Shown here piece by piece: positions 43,276-55,560 of a DNA stretch of 64,000 nucleotides. The translations under genes were made by a program, and so were the position numbers. The notes below the pieces were generated by a model. It did no database searches. It was given only the letters and a program-made list of their open reading frames with translations, and had not been told where the DNA came from. The DNA is from Carposina sasakii. Taxonomy: Eukaryota > Arthropoda > Insecta > Lepidoptera > Carposinidae. The number at the start of each line of letters is the position of its first letter. The stretch's first letter is position 1. The DNA is taken from NCBI GenBank assembly GCA_014607495.2, contig CP053161.1, forward strand, positions 5,775,115 through 5,839,114, in the 5' to 3' direction.

Positions 43276-43445
43276 TGCTGTGTTCCCAAGAAGTGGTAGC
43301 CAGAACTGCAGGATCACGAAGGAGATCCTTGCAGACACGTTAAGCACAGAAAGGTGTAAATGATCAGTGATACGTTGCTAGATCATCGCCTGTTTCTTGG
43401 CCGACTCTTATGACATGCACGGAACAAAATGCAGCTGATGTATCA
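43276..43445 (-). mobile_element. Rep-C, near full copy
   Basis: The reverse complement carries the whole order: AAGAAGTGGTAGCCAGAACT, GATCACGAAGGAGATCC, AAATGATCAGTGATACG, and GCCGACTCTTATGACATGC. Confidence 0.7.
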
Positions 43446-43752
43446 TATATTAATCAAATAAATTTATGTTAAATAAAAAGGTTCCACTTTTTAGGGTAGA
43501 AAAGATTGTGATAAATCTAATTAGTAAAATTAAAATTACACACAAAAACGATAACAAACCTGGAGCTAATGTAAAAACACTTGGAATTCTCAGACAGAGC
43601 TTTAAGCTCACCCATTGAGATCATGCGATAACAAAATTGCGTTATAGCGAACATCACCCACATCTTCACTATGCCAGAAAGCAAAAAAATGTTACATTTG
43701 TATTGTAATTGGTAAGGGTGTTGTATTTAACTAAGATTTAAATAAAACAAAT
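43446..43752. other. No recognisable feature
   Basis: Unassigned. Confidence 0.4.
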
Positions 43753-44100
43753 AATGAGGAAAACTTTGTTTGTTTGGTTGTATAAAAAAAACCCAAAAAT
43801 GTTACCTTATTGGACCTGGATGAACATAGGCTGAATATGGGAAGGCTAAACTATAACTGAAATCCATGTAACAATATTACTAACATTCATTTTGTGAAGC
43901 TGAAAATAATGATGGGGATTTGAAATTTGGGAAAATTTCCCGATAATTCATTTTTTTTACACAACTGCGATACAAAGAGTAAGTTGAACGGATGAAATTC
44001 CTACTTTATTTTTTTACGAAAACAGCTACGAAGCTAAATCGGATTAGGGCTAAAGGAAGCTCTAAGAACGGATGAAATTTTCCAAATTTTGTACCTACAT
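43753..44100 (+). mobile_element. Degenerate relative of the 30.2-kb Helitron
   Basis: AATGAGGAAAACTTTGTTTG, TATTGGACCTGGATGAACAT and spaced TTTACGAAAAC / GAACGGATGAAAT words follow the 30-kb element, but the 127-bp periodicity is blurred. No clear ends. Confidence 0.5.
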
Positions 44101-45581
44101 GTTGTAGTACCATTGATATGTAGAACTTATGTAACAATACTCACAAAATAAATGATTTGATTTGAAAATTATAATCAACATCCAAAGAGTAAGTTGTGTA
44201 CTTATTATACGTACAGAAGCATGTTTTTTTTTTTGTAGAGACCAAAGTTGATAGTAGCTTTGCAAACACGTATTGTATACTAAGCAATGACATTAATCAA
44301 TATTTTGTGTGTTAAATGCTAGTTTTTAATTTGAAATCCTCCTACCCGTGTGTCAGCACGATAATTGGCGGCCACTAGACCAGGAGCTCTCCGTTAATGT
44401 GGGACATGCAATTTTGTGCAACTACCAGACATACTAACACACTATTTTTATATTGAAATCTGTGCGTTTTTATTCCTGATAAGTGTTTCTTTTGATTTAC
44501 TAGGTTAGCAATTAAACAAAAAACTAGTCGTAATATATATTATATAGGTAAGAAAGTAATTCAAATACCATATTTATATATATTTTGGTATAGCTTTCAT
44601 ATACTTGTTTACTAGTGTAGAGGTTCGAAGAGTATCTAATAGTGTTTCAACCTCATACAGTAATCACCGTATCGTAAATGTCAATAAAAGATAATGATAC
44701 ACAAGACAGACATGCGAACAAATAATTTCATGCATTAATGACAGTTCGTGATCTATGGATCTAGTTATTTACTAAAGTTTAACATTTCTGGTTCAGGTTG
44801 CTTAATTTTTACTTATAGTGAGTTTAGAAACGTAGAGGCTTTCTCTTAGTCGAACAAAATATCAGTAACTACTTGTTTTACTGCATCTACTGCAGACTGC
44901 GGTGGCAGTGACCAAAACCGCCTTTGGGGAGCACCAATATAATAGACTCTCGCGATATATGTATATATATATATATATATAACAAAGTGAATAAGATGCT
45001 CAATATCTATCCATTATCTCATTTTGGATGCAAACAAAAAGTAACCGAATGGCTGAAAGACCTACAATATAATGAGATCGAAGCTCTTATGGAGATTGTT
45101 TCTTACATATTTGAGTGTACATCTTTACATAGATATCTACTCTCTCATACATACATGGACACAAACACATTCAGATACATATATACATGGTATTCACTAC
45201 ACGACAGAAACAGAAACACAATAACAAACAGCTCACATGATTTTTGTATTTAATTTTAGTTACTGGAATGTTGTAATGGGATCTTATGATTTGGCTTAAT
45301 TTAATTTAATTTAATCAGATTTAATTGGATTTTTGTTTGTAATTTGATTTAATTTAATTTATGAGAATAAAACAATAAAATGTAGGTAATTAAAGTTTAG
45401 TTAATGTAAATTTTAATCTAAGAAAGATCTATATTATTGTTGACCAATATGTATGTGCTAACAATCAAATAGGATCTCCTGTCACAGGTTATTATTAACT
45501 TAAAAGGATATCCGACATCCAAGGATATATATAAAAGGATATATTTGACAATAAAGAATTTTGAATTTTTGGAATCTACTT
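44101..45581. other. No recognisable gene; (TA)n microsatellite
   Basis: About 1.5 kb. A (TA)n run lies at 44,957-44,982. The plus frame 44,924-45,253 (109 codons) runs through this microsatellite and is tyrosine/isoleucine rich; not a gene. TTTAATTTAATTTAATT near 45,297 is simple sequence. Confidence 0.45.
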
Positions 45582-45730
45582 CCGTGTAAGTCATAAGAGT
45601 CGACTAAGGAATTTATGTCCTCTCAGGCGATGAGCCAGCAATTTGTCACTGGTCTTTTACGCCTGAAATCGCTACAAGCATTTCTGTAATCATGCGTCCT
45701 GGTTATTCTATTTTGGGACAACAGCAATAT
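45582..45730 (+). mobile_element. Rep-C copy
   Basis: CATAAGAGTCGACTAAGGAA and CAGGCGATGAGCCAGCAATT; the distal half diverges. Confidence 0.6.
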
Positions 45731-47631
45731 CTACATATGTAGGTACTAAACATATCTAAATATGCAAATGGGCGTGACCTAATTTATATGTCTTAACAAT
45801 ATTTGACACGGATCCATGACAGTTATATTTTGCGGCCAAATGTGACCAGTTATTTCAATAAGTCGTAAACCATTGTTTGAACTCATCATAGTAATGCGAA
45901 TATTATTTACAGCTAATTATTCTGTCGACAGTTAGAAGTTAAAAGAGATATTATTATTATGTATTGGTTTTTGCACTAGCTGTTACCTGCAACTGCGTTA
46001 GAATTGAAATAAAAGTTGTATATATTTTTCGGGAACACCTTATTTTTCAGTCATGACTCATGATAGACAGCGTTTTAAAAAAAACTATCGAACATTTTAT
46101 ACCGGTAAATGTACAGTGAAATATTTCTTAGTGACGTTGTTGTTTAACATGTAACTGACCTATGCAAGAGTCACTATAACAAATTAATGTTATGTCACAA
46201 TATTATGGGGACATTACTGAAACAATCTTAACAGATATGGTACCCATAATGCCCTATCTGCGACGTGAGGTGACAGCGTTGTTGCATGACGTGTCATTAT
46301 CAGAATATCAGTGTGAATGATTATTTTACTTGAACCGCATTCTCCAATGGTGGGATAGGTATATTTGAAGGATAGTTGATGCTGTGTTCTTGCTCAAGTT
46401 TAAAAAAATGACAGAACCAATTTTATTTAAAAGTGAGAACTATCTGCCCTTAGATACCTATTTATAGTTGTTACCTACATAGACCAGAAAGAGACATCTC
46501 TCTTGTAAAAATGGTCTTGAAACTATAGAGATATGCTTTTGCTAGATATAAAAACCACAAACTTTGTTGCACTCAAAAACAATTTCACTAACTTACTTCT
46601 AATTTAATTATCTCACGCTATTAATCAACATACACAGAGATATTTAAAAACTTAAGCTAGTAGCACAACCAGTCTTAACACGAAGCTTAAAAAAACTGAT
46701 AGAAAATACCACTACTGTAAGCTATCAGCAACTTCGTGCACTCACTTATACAGGGTCTCTGACTGTCTTTAATATAGATAATTATAATAAACGGTAACAT
46801 AGAAAAAGTATCCCAAAAAAATCACTTCTAATAAATAATAATTAGTAATTTTACTAAATTTAAAATGACACCAGACCTTATCTTTATGTGGCACTAAGGG
46901 AAAATTTGTTTGATTAGTAGTTAAGCTCACTATTTGTTTTAAAAGTCTGTCAAGTTAAGGTTTTTTTGACCTACCTAGTACGCTTGATTCAGATTCATTT
47001 ATTGCATGTCACAGGTTAAATAGATGTCTTGTCCACTATTATGTCAAAATTGCCCTAAAAAAATGATTGATATAAAAAATATAATGGCGACCCTATAGCT
47101 ACAACGACTCAGCTTATTTATTTATTTACAAACATGTATTAATTTAAAGCTCTCATCAACATTTTATCTCACCTCATCACACATCCTTCTCAAATACGTC
47201 GTTTTTATCTCGGAAATTAATCCGGACTCAATTAAAAACGATCGATTCTATAAATGCAAATCCCATGCATTAATACTTTTAATAATGAATATGCATAGAT
47301 TTATACACGTAGCGTTTCGATTGCGTTTGAATTTGAAATAGACTAAAGCTGATATTCTTAGACATGCCTTATGGTCACCTCACGAGTGAAGAAGGTAGAT
47401 ACTTTGCGTCCTTAGCCTCCTTCCTCCGTCCTTAACCAGTATGGTTAAGAAAAACGTATGACTGATTCCTGATCCATTATATCATTATGGATGGGTCATC
47501 TGGGTCATATCGTGGCTTTTTGGTACATTAATTGAAAAATCTAGCGATGCGTTTCTTTCTAAATAGTTACGAAACTTTTTGAAGCTTTAATTCCATTCAC
47601 TCCAAATATCCATTCTAAAAGACGCACTTCA
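45731..47631. other. No recognisable feature
   Basis: About 1.9 kb without a repeat family, gene or structured signal that I can support; AT-rich throughout. Confidence 0.45.
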
Positions 47632-47766
47632 TGTCATAAGATTCGACCTAGAAACTCAGGCATTCTCTCAGACGATAAGCTAGCAACTTATCACTGATCA
47701 TTTATATCTATGCTAAACGATCCTGCAGTTTTGGCTACACCACCTCTGGAACACAGCTGTGTATTT
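47632..47766 (+). mobile_element. Rep-C copy
   Basis: TCATAAGATTCGACCTAGAA, CAGACGATAAGCTAGCAACT and GGAACACAGCTGTGTA, then a poly(T) run. Confidence 0.65.
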
Positions 47767-47913
47767 TTTTTTTTTTTTATTTATTTAACAAAAATCCACA
47801 GCTAGATTATACATTAAAAATAAACAGAGAATAAATTAAGGATTTCATTATCTGTTAAAATCAGTAATGCATTACGTGTGTTTAACCCTAGGCTAGAAAT
47901 ACTATGTATAATG

Positions 47914-48072
47914 ACTTGGACGCCCGCGACTTCGTTTGCAGAAAAAAACAAACTTATCTTTATAAAAAGTATGGTATAGCCTACATAAAAAGCCTGTCAA
48001 TTTTTATTAAAATCAGCTCGTGCAAGTACAAACATATCCATTCATCCATACTCACAATTTCGCGTTTATAAT
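47914..48072 (-). mobile_element. Helitron H1, short
   Basis: 5' TCCTACTAATATTATAAACG on the minus strand, with the CAGAAAAAAACAAAC and GGACGCCCGCGACTTCG end mirrored at 47,917. The terminal CTAG is mutated to CAAG. Confidence 0.7.
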
Positions 48073-48083
48073 ATTAGTAGGAT

Positions 48084-48167
48084 TCAGTAGGTCGCGGCTA
48101 CTATCTGTCATAACCCTTCCACGAAATAAGGATATCCACGCGAGCGGAGCCGCGGGCAACAGCTATT
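48084..48167 (+). mobile_element. Helitron H3 3' fragment
   Basis: GTAGGTCGCGGCTACTATCT, then CCACGCGAGCGGAGCCGCGG and CAACAGCTAT. Confidence 0.55.
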
Positions 48168-48174
48168 AAATATT

Positions 48175-48553
48175 GAGCAATAGAAACTTATCATGTTGAA
48201 TAACTTTTCCTCGGTATTTTCATATCTCTCAAACCTGTTAAGGGTTCTGCATCAGGCAGTCTTAATTTTTTTCTTTCATATCATTTCTACGTCAGGATAA
48301 CTTGAACCGACGCAGTGCACGCAACGGAAGTCTCCAAAGTTGAATAATTTTCCACATTTTCCTCTTATTCTTCGTCCCCGCACTGTGATGATATATAGCC
48401 TAAAGCCTTCCTCGACTATCCAACACAAAAAGAATTTTTTAATTCGACCCAGTAGTTCCGGAGATTAGCGCGTTCAATCAATCAAACAAACAAACAAACA
48501 AACAAACAAACTCTTCAGCTTTATAATATTATATATATTAGTATTAGTATAGA
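48175..48553 (-). mobile_element. Helitron H2, long form
   Basis: The minus strand begins TCTATACTAATACTAATAT, then the GAAGAGTTTG and (TTTG)n run, GAACGCGCTAATCTCCGG, and a body shared with 41.5-41.9 kb. Confidence 0.65.
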
Positions 48554-48559
48554 TTCTTG

Positions 48560-48880
48560 TGTTGTGTGATGTAATTGGATGAGTGTATGTGAGTGTGAGT
48601 GCGTGTATATACCTATATATGTATGTATGTATTATATTATATGAATAGAACAAAATCTACTAATGGAATATGCACATAAATCCTTGATCTAATGTTATTT
48701 GTAATGTTGTTTCTTAATGTACTAATGTATATAGTATACTAAATGTCGTGTACAAATGGAGTAAGCGAATGTCATTGCCTCCACAAACCTATACAGGTTT
48801 AGAGGTAACAGAATATGAAAATGTGTGATACACTGTATTTATCCTAATAAATAAATAAAATAAAATGTAAAAGAAGGGAA
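48560..48880 (+). mobile_element. Possible LINE 3' UTR
   Basis: GCCTCCACAAACCTATACAG then TGTGTGATACACTGTATTTA and (AATA)n at 48,848-48,866 look like a non-LTR 3' UTR, but there is no coding match. Confidence 0.25.
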
Positions 48881-49192
48881 CGCTGTGCAACCGCCGAGTC
48901 TGAAAAATCCTTTATGGCAAGAGCAAATAGGAATTTGTATAAATTCTCGCACGGTATTTAATGAGATTTTTTGCATCAGATAGATATACATGATATCGTT
49001 ATTAATGAATAGCTCGAATCGTTATATTGTTTAAATTACACATGTTTTTAAAGCTTGTTTTTTTGCAAAACACCTATTAGGTATAGCGGTATTCTACAAA
49101 GTTAGCTTTACTTATCATGTTCAACTATTTTGTGAACTATTTGACTTAGGCTTTTGGAATTAAGCTAGAAGGATACTGTCATACGATGCTTT
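48881..49192. other. No recognisable feature
   Basis: Unassigned. Confidence 0.4.
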
Positions 49193-49280
49193 TTGCCCAC
49201 AGTCACCACGCTGTGTGGACTATGTTTTCAACACGAGAGGCGCCTCCCGGAAACCCTTAGTTGCCTCTTACCCCCGTGGA
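49193..49280 (-). mobile_element. SINE-A fragment
   Basis: TTGCCCACAGTCACCACGCT, GGACTATGTTTTCAACACG and CTCCCGGAAACCCTTAG; the central part only. Confidence 0.65.
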
Positions 49281-49495
49281 AGATATAGGGTGGTGATATT
49301 TTACTGTGCAGATAGCACACGGCCAACGAGGATGACGTGTGTAATAAACAGCCAAGCAACATGGGTGCCTAAAAATTATGTACTTATTTCTTGATTTGAC
49401 GTAGAAATGCAAGCGTGTGGGTGTATGCGACTAATTTGTGTTACATTAAAATGAGTTCTAGTATAGAAGGTATTCATTTCATTTTAATTATACAT

Positions 49496-49779
49496 ATCAG
49501 TTGCACTTCTTCTTCTTCAGCCTATTGCAGTCCACTGCTGGACGTAGGCCTCACCCAGGGCACGCCACAAGGCCACTGCCACAGGGGGGTTTGCCCATAG
49601 TCACCACGCTGGGCAGACGGGTTGGTGACCGCAGTGTGATTTTCGGACTATGTTGTCAGTACGGGAGGCGCTGCTGCCCATCCTCCCGGAAACCCTTAAT
49701 CGCCTCGTACGATACCCACGGGCAGACAGGGGTGGTACGAACTCTACTCTGCCGGCACCACGCGGCTAATCAGTTGCAC
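49496..49779 (-). mobile_element. SINE-A, full length, 11-bp target duplication
   Basis: ATCAGTTGCAC lies at 49,496-49,506 and 49,769-49,779. The 262-bp minus-strand element runs from AGCCGCGTGGTGCCGGCAGA to a (GAA)n tail. Its last 55 bp match the LINE 3' end through the stop codon. I see no convincing tRNA head, only a weak box-B-like GAGTTCGTACC near its start. The plus frame 49,501-49,851 is antisense to it and not a gene. Confidence 0.9.
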
Positions 49780-50659
49780 ACACCCACCCAATTAAACAGT
49801 TCACTGACACTTGCAAAATTGTTTAAAAAAAAAGCTCAATCTGTGAAATGAACGGATCCGTGAAAACCATCAGATATAACTTACAAATGAGATGTTGGGT
49901 AAAAACAAAGGAGAATAAACTACCGGAAACTGTTAGAAACGGTTTGGGTGTTATTTTGGCAGTTCAAAAGGAAGCAGGCGATTAATATTCGGAGCTTATC
50001 ATTTTTTTTAATATTCTGTTGTCTATGTTCCATTCCTAAGAAGTTTACAACCGGAGTATTACGAATATTTGGATAATTCTACAATCAACACAATCTACAA
50101 TAACAATGCGCCAAATTCATGTTATATGTCAGTTCATCTGTCAAAAGTTGATAAAAGGTAGCTTATGAAAAACCTGCGGTGAACCGTTGAGCCAGAATAA
50201 TACTACGAGTATACACATATCTAATGCTGGTAACTTTGAAATGAAATGATTATCAAAAGGATTCGGCGGGAAAAGCTGGAATGGAGCGGGTATAATTTTC
50301 TTGTGAAAATCAAAATTTATTTGTAAATGGCTTGGATGTGTCCGTAAAGTGATGTTTTCTGGTAGATAAGTTATATTTTGTTTACTTGTGATATGAATCT
50401 AGTGCATGTGCTTGGTTTTATATGCAGGTAAGCTAAGTAAATCTTTAGCCGGATTACGATCTCTTCATGGGCCCAATGTGAGTTGTTTCTGCAATTATTT
50501 TTGATCTTTACTAATTTTAAACCCATTCTTGAGGATTTTCCCGACGTTTCCAGTCATCATCATCAATATCATCCATCATATCTGTATGGGCTTAGTTCCC
50601 CTTGCCTTTCCTTCGGGATAAACTAAATATATAAAAAAAAATGATTATCAAATGAAATG
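49780..50659. other. No recognisable feature
   Basis: Nothing supportable seen. Confidence 0.45.
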
Positions 50660-50995
50660 AAAAAGTAAACAAAGCGAAACGCGAGATCTATGTAGTGATA
50701 GAATCAGAAATGAGGAGCTCCGCAGACGTACAAAGATCACTGACATAGCTCAACGGTCCTAAATTGGCAATGGGCAGGGCACATATCTCGAAGAACTGAT
50801 GGCCGATGGAGCCTGTTCTAGGATGGATACCACGTATCGGCAAACGCAGCGTGGGAAGGCCACCCGCGAGATGGACGAACGACCTGGCCAAGGTCGCGTG
50901 CGTCGGTTGGATGCAAGCTGCTTCCGACCGGTCGGTATGGAGGTTGTTGTGGAAGGCCTATGTCCAGCAGTCGACTTCCTTATGCAGTTATTATG
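50660..50995 (+). pseudogene. RTE-like LINE ORF C-terminus, broken
   Basis: Three frames in succession give the ORF end: RNEELRRRTKITDIAQRS, then LNWQWAGHISRRTDGRW, then GWIPRIGKRSVGRPPARWTN to KAYVQQSTS. At least two frameshifts and a stop separate them. The WAGH and GRPPARW motifs are typical of the C-terminal domain of arthropod endonuclease/reverse-transcriptase LINEs. RTE clade is my best guess. Confidence 0.75.
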
Positions 50996-51024
50996 CAGTC
51001 CTGTGGTGATGCGTGGCTTCACTC

Positions 51025-51195
51025 ATTCCGTGCATTTAGTAAGAGTCGACTGAGGAACTTGAGCATTCTCTTAGTTCTAACAACATGTCATTGATCATTT
51101 ACACTTGTCCCCTATGCTGAATGCGATTATGGGATTTCTTTTATGATCCTGTAGCTCTGGCTGTCCCGTTTTGAGAACACAGACGTGTCCATATG
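51025..51195 (+). mobile_element. Rep-C, near full copy
   Basis: CATTCCGTGCATTTAGTAAG, AGTCGACTGAGGAACTTGAG, TTATGATCCTGTAGCTCTGG and GAGAACACAGACGTGTCC. Confidence 0.7.
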
Positions 51196-51213
51196 CATAT
51201 TTATTATACAGGT

Positions 51214-51368
51214 TTATGAGTTTGACATTTATACATGAGATGTATCTCTCTCACCAACTTTATGCTCGGTCCAGCCTACGGGCGCTGGACCGAGCATAAG
51301 GTTGGCGAGATGAACTTGGTGAGAGCGATATGGCTCACATTTACGCGGCAAATTCACAAAACTATGTA
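51214..51368. mobile_element. Foldback MITE with perfect inner stem
   Basis: Imperfect arms (GAGTTTGACATTTATACATG against CACATTTACGCGGCAAATTC) surround a strong inner stem: 51,255-51,275 and 51,284-51,304 pair with one mismatch around CTACGGGC. A half-element copy lies at 51,538-51,612. Confidence 0.7.
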
Positions 51369-51537
51369 AAGATTAGACATGTAAGTCTATGTACTTTACG
51401 TGTAAAAAGGGATTACAAAGCACTTCTTTCAGAGCAAATTCATACAGTCTTAGCTAGAGTACGAGTGTTTATTTTACTTCCCAACTTCGTTTTTACACGC
51501 AAAGTAGGTACGAACTAAGCCTTTTGTCTAGTTATTA

Positions 51538-51612
51538 TATAGCTCTGTGAATTTGACGTTTAAAAGTGAGACATCTCGCTCTGACCAAATTCATGCTACG
51601 GGCGCAGGTGTA
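51538..51612 (+). mobile_element. Half copy of the foldback MITE
   Basis: AGCTCTGTGAATTTGACGTT, GAGACATCTCGCTCTGACC and CATGCTACGGGCGCAGG match the left arm and loop but lack the GGTCCAGC stem bases. Confidence 0.55.
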
Positions 51613-52588
51613 AGTAACTTATATCTCGTATAAGTAAAAACGATAAAACAGTCCGCTAACACCAAGGCGTGGGCCGCGTTATCAGAAAAGGCACCCACAC
51701 CAGCCGCTAGACTCTATCAGTTAATTAAATCGATTAAAATAATAGTAATTAATGACCAAACTACATGACGTTAATAAAGTTAAAACACCTTGGTAAAGTA
51801 ACTAGAAAAATCGTAGGAAATAGATTAGAGATAACAGAGCGATATGAAAAAGTGGGTAAAGTAAATAACCATTGAAATAGTTGTTTATGTAACGATAAGT
51901 AAAGTGTATCTCTAGTGGGTATTTTTGAAACTTATATATTTGGAGCCATGAATTATTTTTGTATACTTAATAATTAACTCTTTTTTTTTCTATTGCATAT
52001 AGTGTGAATTATCTGGATTTCTAGAACCATACAAAATGGGTTAAAACTTTTTTTAACTTAACAATTTGATTGTCGCGAATAGTGTCCACATGATACCTAT
52101 CTATGATTAGAAGTTGACGAAAATAATTCGTAAAGACGATAAAGAATACAATTTATATTTTAAAAAGACTTCAAACAATTTGTCGCAATTATCTAACAGC
52201 AATTAACCTTACTTCATTCCAAATCTTTTCCCCAGCACCCGAATCATTAGAAAACAATGACTCAAAAACAAAGACAAAAAAACGTTTCGTTTCACTTTCT
52301 ATTAGGTAAATTACTTGCACAACGTGTAAACTTAATCAATCGCTTTTAGAAAAGGAAAAAAGAAGGGATAATCGTAGTTTTTACCTTTATCGTACGACGG
52401 ACGACGAGGAATTGATAACGTACTAAAATAATGTTTCTAAGCTATAAGAAGTATGAGAGTAAGCATATTTTCTGAATCCGTATGATCGTAAGTCAAACAT
52501 AGCCTTAGTTACGAGTAGCACCATATTTTGTACTATGGTCCCAGAAAAATAAAATTGATCCTCTATGCTGTGGTGTATTCCGTCCATC
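51613..52588. other. No recognisable feature
   Basis: AT-rich, nothing supportable. Confidence 0.45.
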
Positions 52589-52708
52589 TAAGGGCCCATT
52601 TTTCAAATAGTCAGATAGCTTATCTGAAGTATAAATTGATACTGTCTTTGTATAAAACTTGATTAAGATTAAGACAGCGTCAAATTCGCAAAAAAAAATT
52701 GGCTCTAG
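52589..52708. mobile_element. MITE-4, copy 2
   Basis: Ends TAAGGGCCCATTTTTCAAA and AAAAAAAATTGGCTCTAG, with ACTTGATTAAGATTAAGACA inside as at 21.4 kb. Confidence 0.65.
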
Positions 52709-52908
52709 TTATTTCCGTAAGTCAGTCAATCGCACGCTTAGGTAGAAAGGGTGTTAACACAAAGATCATGTTATTTTAGCACAAATACCTTCTAATTCGA
52801 ACATTTCACAAGAAGTTTAATGGTTTTTGTATTCGTTACTAATATAGCACAATAATTAATTTAACTCTCTATACTATGCAATCTCTATATTTGAGATACA
52901 CATACACA

Positions 52909-52965
52909 CACACATCGGCCTATTGCAGTCTACTGCTGGACGTAAACCTCTCTCAGGGCACGAAA
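52909..52965 (-). mobile_element. LINE/SINE-A 3' end fragment
   Basis: CGGCCTATTGCAGTCTACTG then GACGTAAACCTCTCTCAGGG; a short (AC)n run precedes it. Confidence 0.6.
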
Positions 52966-53745
52966 TATTTGAGATATTAGGTCTTAAATACATGTCGGTT
53001 TCAGATACAGAGCACAAAAGACTCTATATAATGAGATGACAGTATTAGTTTCATGGTGCAATCATTTAGTTCCACTTTATATCGTAAGGTTGTGAGCCCT
53101 ATTTAGTAGACTGGGGTATAAAAAGACTATGCCGTTTTTACGGCTACAGGTTATGCCCTGAGATACTATTAAGCTGTTGTTATGCACTTTACGATGAATT
53201 TAAATAATTACAACGCGATAAAATAGCTCTTTATTTAAAAGATTCGATTTAACGGATTAACTGTCTAAGATGTCAACGAATCGCGTTTTATCTATCGAAT
53301 ACGCATAAAACATCTATTTTTCATAGAACTTAAAAAAACGATACATATCGCCTGCCTATCTGCAGGTTGCCATAACTCAAAATTTAGAAAATGAGAGCTA
53401 AATTTTGAAATTCAATAAGCATTTTTAGCGCAAATGCGTCGAATGCGTTTTTATTTCACACGAGTTCATTATTCAATATTCCAATTTGGTTTTATTATAA
53501 AAAAATTCTCAGTAGATCACATGGCGATTGTTCTGTTATTTCATACTCTCTCGGGACCTCCCTGATTGTTTTTTAATTACTTAGGTCAATGAACCCGGGC
53601 TTCGAGGTCCGCATTCCCATTTTTTCTTTTTATTCTTTCTTTCGCCAATATTAATGACTTTGCCCGTAATTACTGGCGCTAGCTAAAATTTATATTAAAA
53701 ACGAGGCAAAGGCATTTAATTTGGTTGCCAATAACAAAAAAAGGT
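52966..53745. other. No recognisable feature
   Basis: Nothing supportable seen. Confidence 0.45.
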
Positions 53746-53846
53746 ATTATAAAATTATTAATAAAGAAATGGAAAAAATTCTACCCGGGTGGGACAAAAC
53801 CTCTGCATTCCGTGCCAGCGCTCTTACCACTGAGCCACCGGGTCAA
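53746..53846 (-). mobile_element. SINE-D lacking box B
   Basis: Same tail (ATAAAATTATTAATAAAGAA) and box A as the 11.7-kb copy, but 11-12 bases including box B are deleted (GGGTGGGACAAAACCTCTGC). It would not be transcribed by Pol III. Confidence 0.75.
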
Positions 53847-54935
53847 TTAAAAAAAAGTTATCTAAAGAATTCTCAAATTGAACGTATTTTTTTAATACTT
53901 TGAAAATAATCTATTAATTATGTATCTACTCGTATTTCCTTTGAAATAATATTCATATTTGTTATATCAGTACTGCATTGTGACTATCATAAATTAGCAG
54001 ATGCGGTAGTCAGATGGCAGAAATTGCAAATCCAGTTTCCCATTTATAATATTGCTTAATTCTATCCAACCCACTTATATATATATATATATATATATAT
54101 GACCGGAAAAGGATTTGAAAATAGGCTTTCGTATTATCGATAAAATCGATTTATCTACTGCAATTACTTTAGCTATTACGATTACTTTTACCTATTAAGA
54201 TGCCAATGTGAATGTGGCCGGCATTTCAGGTAAATGATTACATCGGCAGGTAACAAGACACTATTAAATTTATCAATTAGAGAAACAACTGTACTCTAGT
54301 CTGGAGTGTTGCCATCTGCATTATGAAATTTCAATAGATCTTGTAGAAAATCTGTCTCCTAAATTCTTGCGATGTTTTTTTTTACTTTTGACAATAACAT
54401 TAAAAGTTGTTTTTGTTTGATGGAAACTTAGTTAACCTACATTTAGTTAAATTATTACAGTATATTATTTTTTATTTAAAATTAATGCAAAATAAATTCT
54501 CAAAAATGTAATTGACCTGCATCGTGTATCATTGCAGTAATATGACATTTATGACTTGAAATATTTTCTTCTTTAAAAGCCAGAAATGTAATTGCAATTA
54601 TTTGCATTTATGACATTAATGAACTAGATGTGCGTATCCATATAAAAGTTATTCAACAGACGTCAATCTCCTATGTATGCAAACATACATTAATCACGCT
54701 CACAATCGAATTCAACTGCAAAACCTGTTCCTTATAATAAGTTAGAGATGGAATAAGTTAATTTAGATACAACAGAACATGCCTATTCATAGCTGAATTT
54801 AAAATTGTTTCATGACTACATCCCAAGTTTTAGAAAACGCAGTAAAATTGAGAAGTTCACGCATTACAACGTTGCAGTAAAACATTATTTCTCTCGATCT
54901 TAATTCGAACATATGTGTTCCATGTTGCTACACAT
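53847..54935. other. No repeat family; (TA)n at 54,077-54,101
   Basis: AT-rich and apparently unique. The start of a repeat-poor interval reaching to about 57.7 kb. Confidence 0.5.
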
Positions 54936-55025
54936 ATCGACTCTCACTGTGCGCGCCACTGACACACTGAGTGCGCGCGCGCATGGAAATTGCGCCTAGA
55001 TACGCCCGTGCAAGATTCGCCTATA
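54936..55025. other. CpG/GCGC-rich patch
   Basis: TGTGCGCGCCACTGACACAC then GAGTGCGCGCGCGCATGG. On the minus strand it has CAGTGTGTCAGTGG, with initiator-like TCAGTG. It lies about 1 kb downstream of the candidate TSS, inside the candidate intron. Regulatory role is inference. Confidence 0.3.
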
Positions 55026-55499
55026 CTTTCATATTTTGCACATCATATGCGAACAATTTATCACTATATTAGCATTACTATGACATAGTAATTTAGTAAA
55101 ACGTGTAATTGATGTGGTCTGCGATGATTTTTTTTTTCTTGATTGATTGTTACGCATTCAGCTTATTGATTGAAGTTGTTTATCAGCGATCTACAAAGCG
55201 TTTTAATTGAATATTGGAAAGTAAAATACTTAAGATAAATCCATCATATAATCTGTCTTATTCTTTTTTAAAATTAATTAACATTATGTCTTTATTCTAA
55301 TTAGTAAAAATTCATGCCATTCAAATAGAGGAATTGAAACTCATAGGTATCTATCTAGTATATATCACTATGTAATCGAAAAGCGATTAGTATGTATTAA
55401 CTCATCACTTTAATTAATTCATCATAACAATATAAATTTTTCCTCGAAACTCTATTTCCGTATATCAAACAATTTCCCTGAAAATCGCTAATGGTGGTG
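55026..55499. other. No recognisable feature
   Basis: AT-rich. Confidence 0.45.
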
Positions 55500-55560
55500 T
55501 AGATCACTTTTCTCAGTGGCCGCGCTGCGCCGGCGCCGCTCCGGCGATTTCGTGCATTTT
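55500..55560. other. GC-rich patch
   Basis: GTGGCCGCGCTGCGCCGGCG then CCGCTCCGGCGATTTCG. No splice signals pair with it. Possibly an intronic enhancer or unassigned promoter. Confidence 0.3.

Noticed and set aside
44924..45253. 109-codon plus frame
   Set aside because: Begins in a (TA)n microsatellite; composition is low complexity.
54077..54101. (TA)n run as a regulatory site
   Set aside because: Simple dinucleotide repeat without other context.
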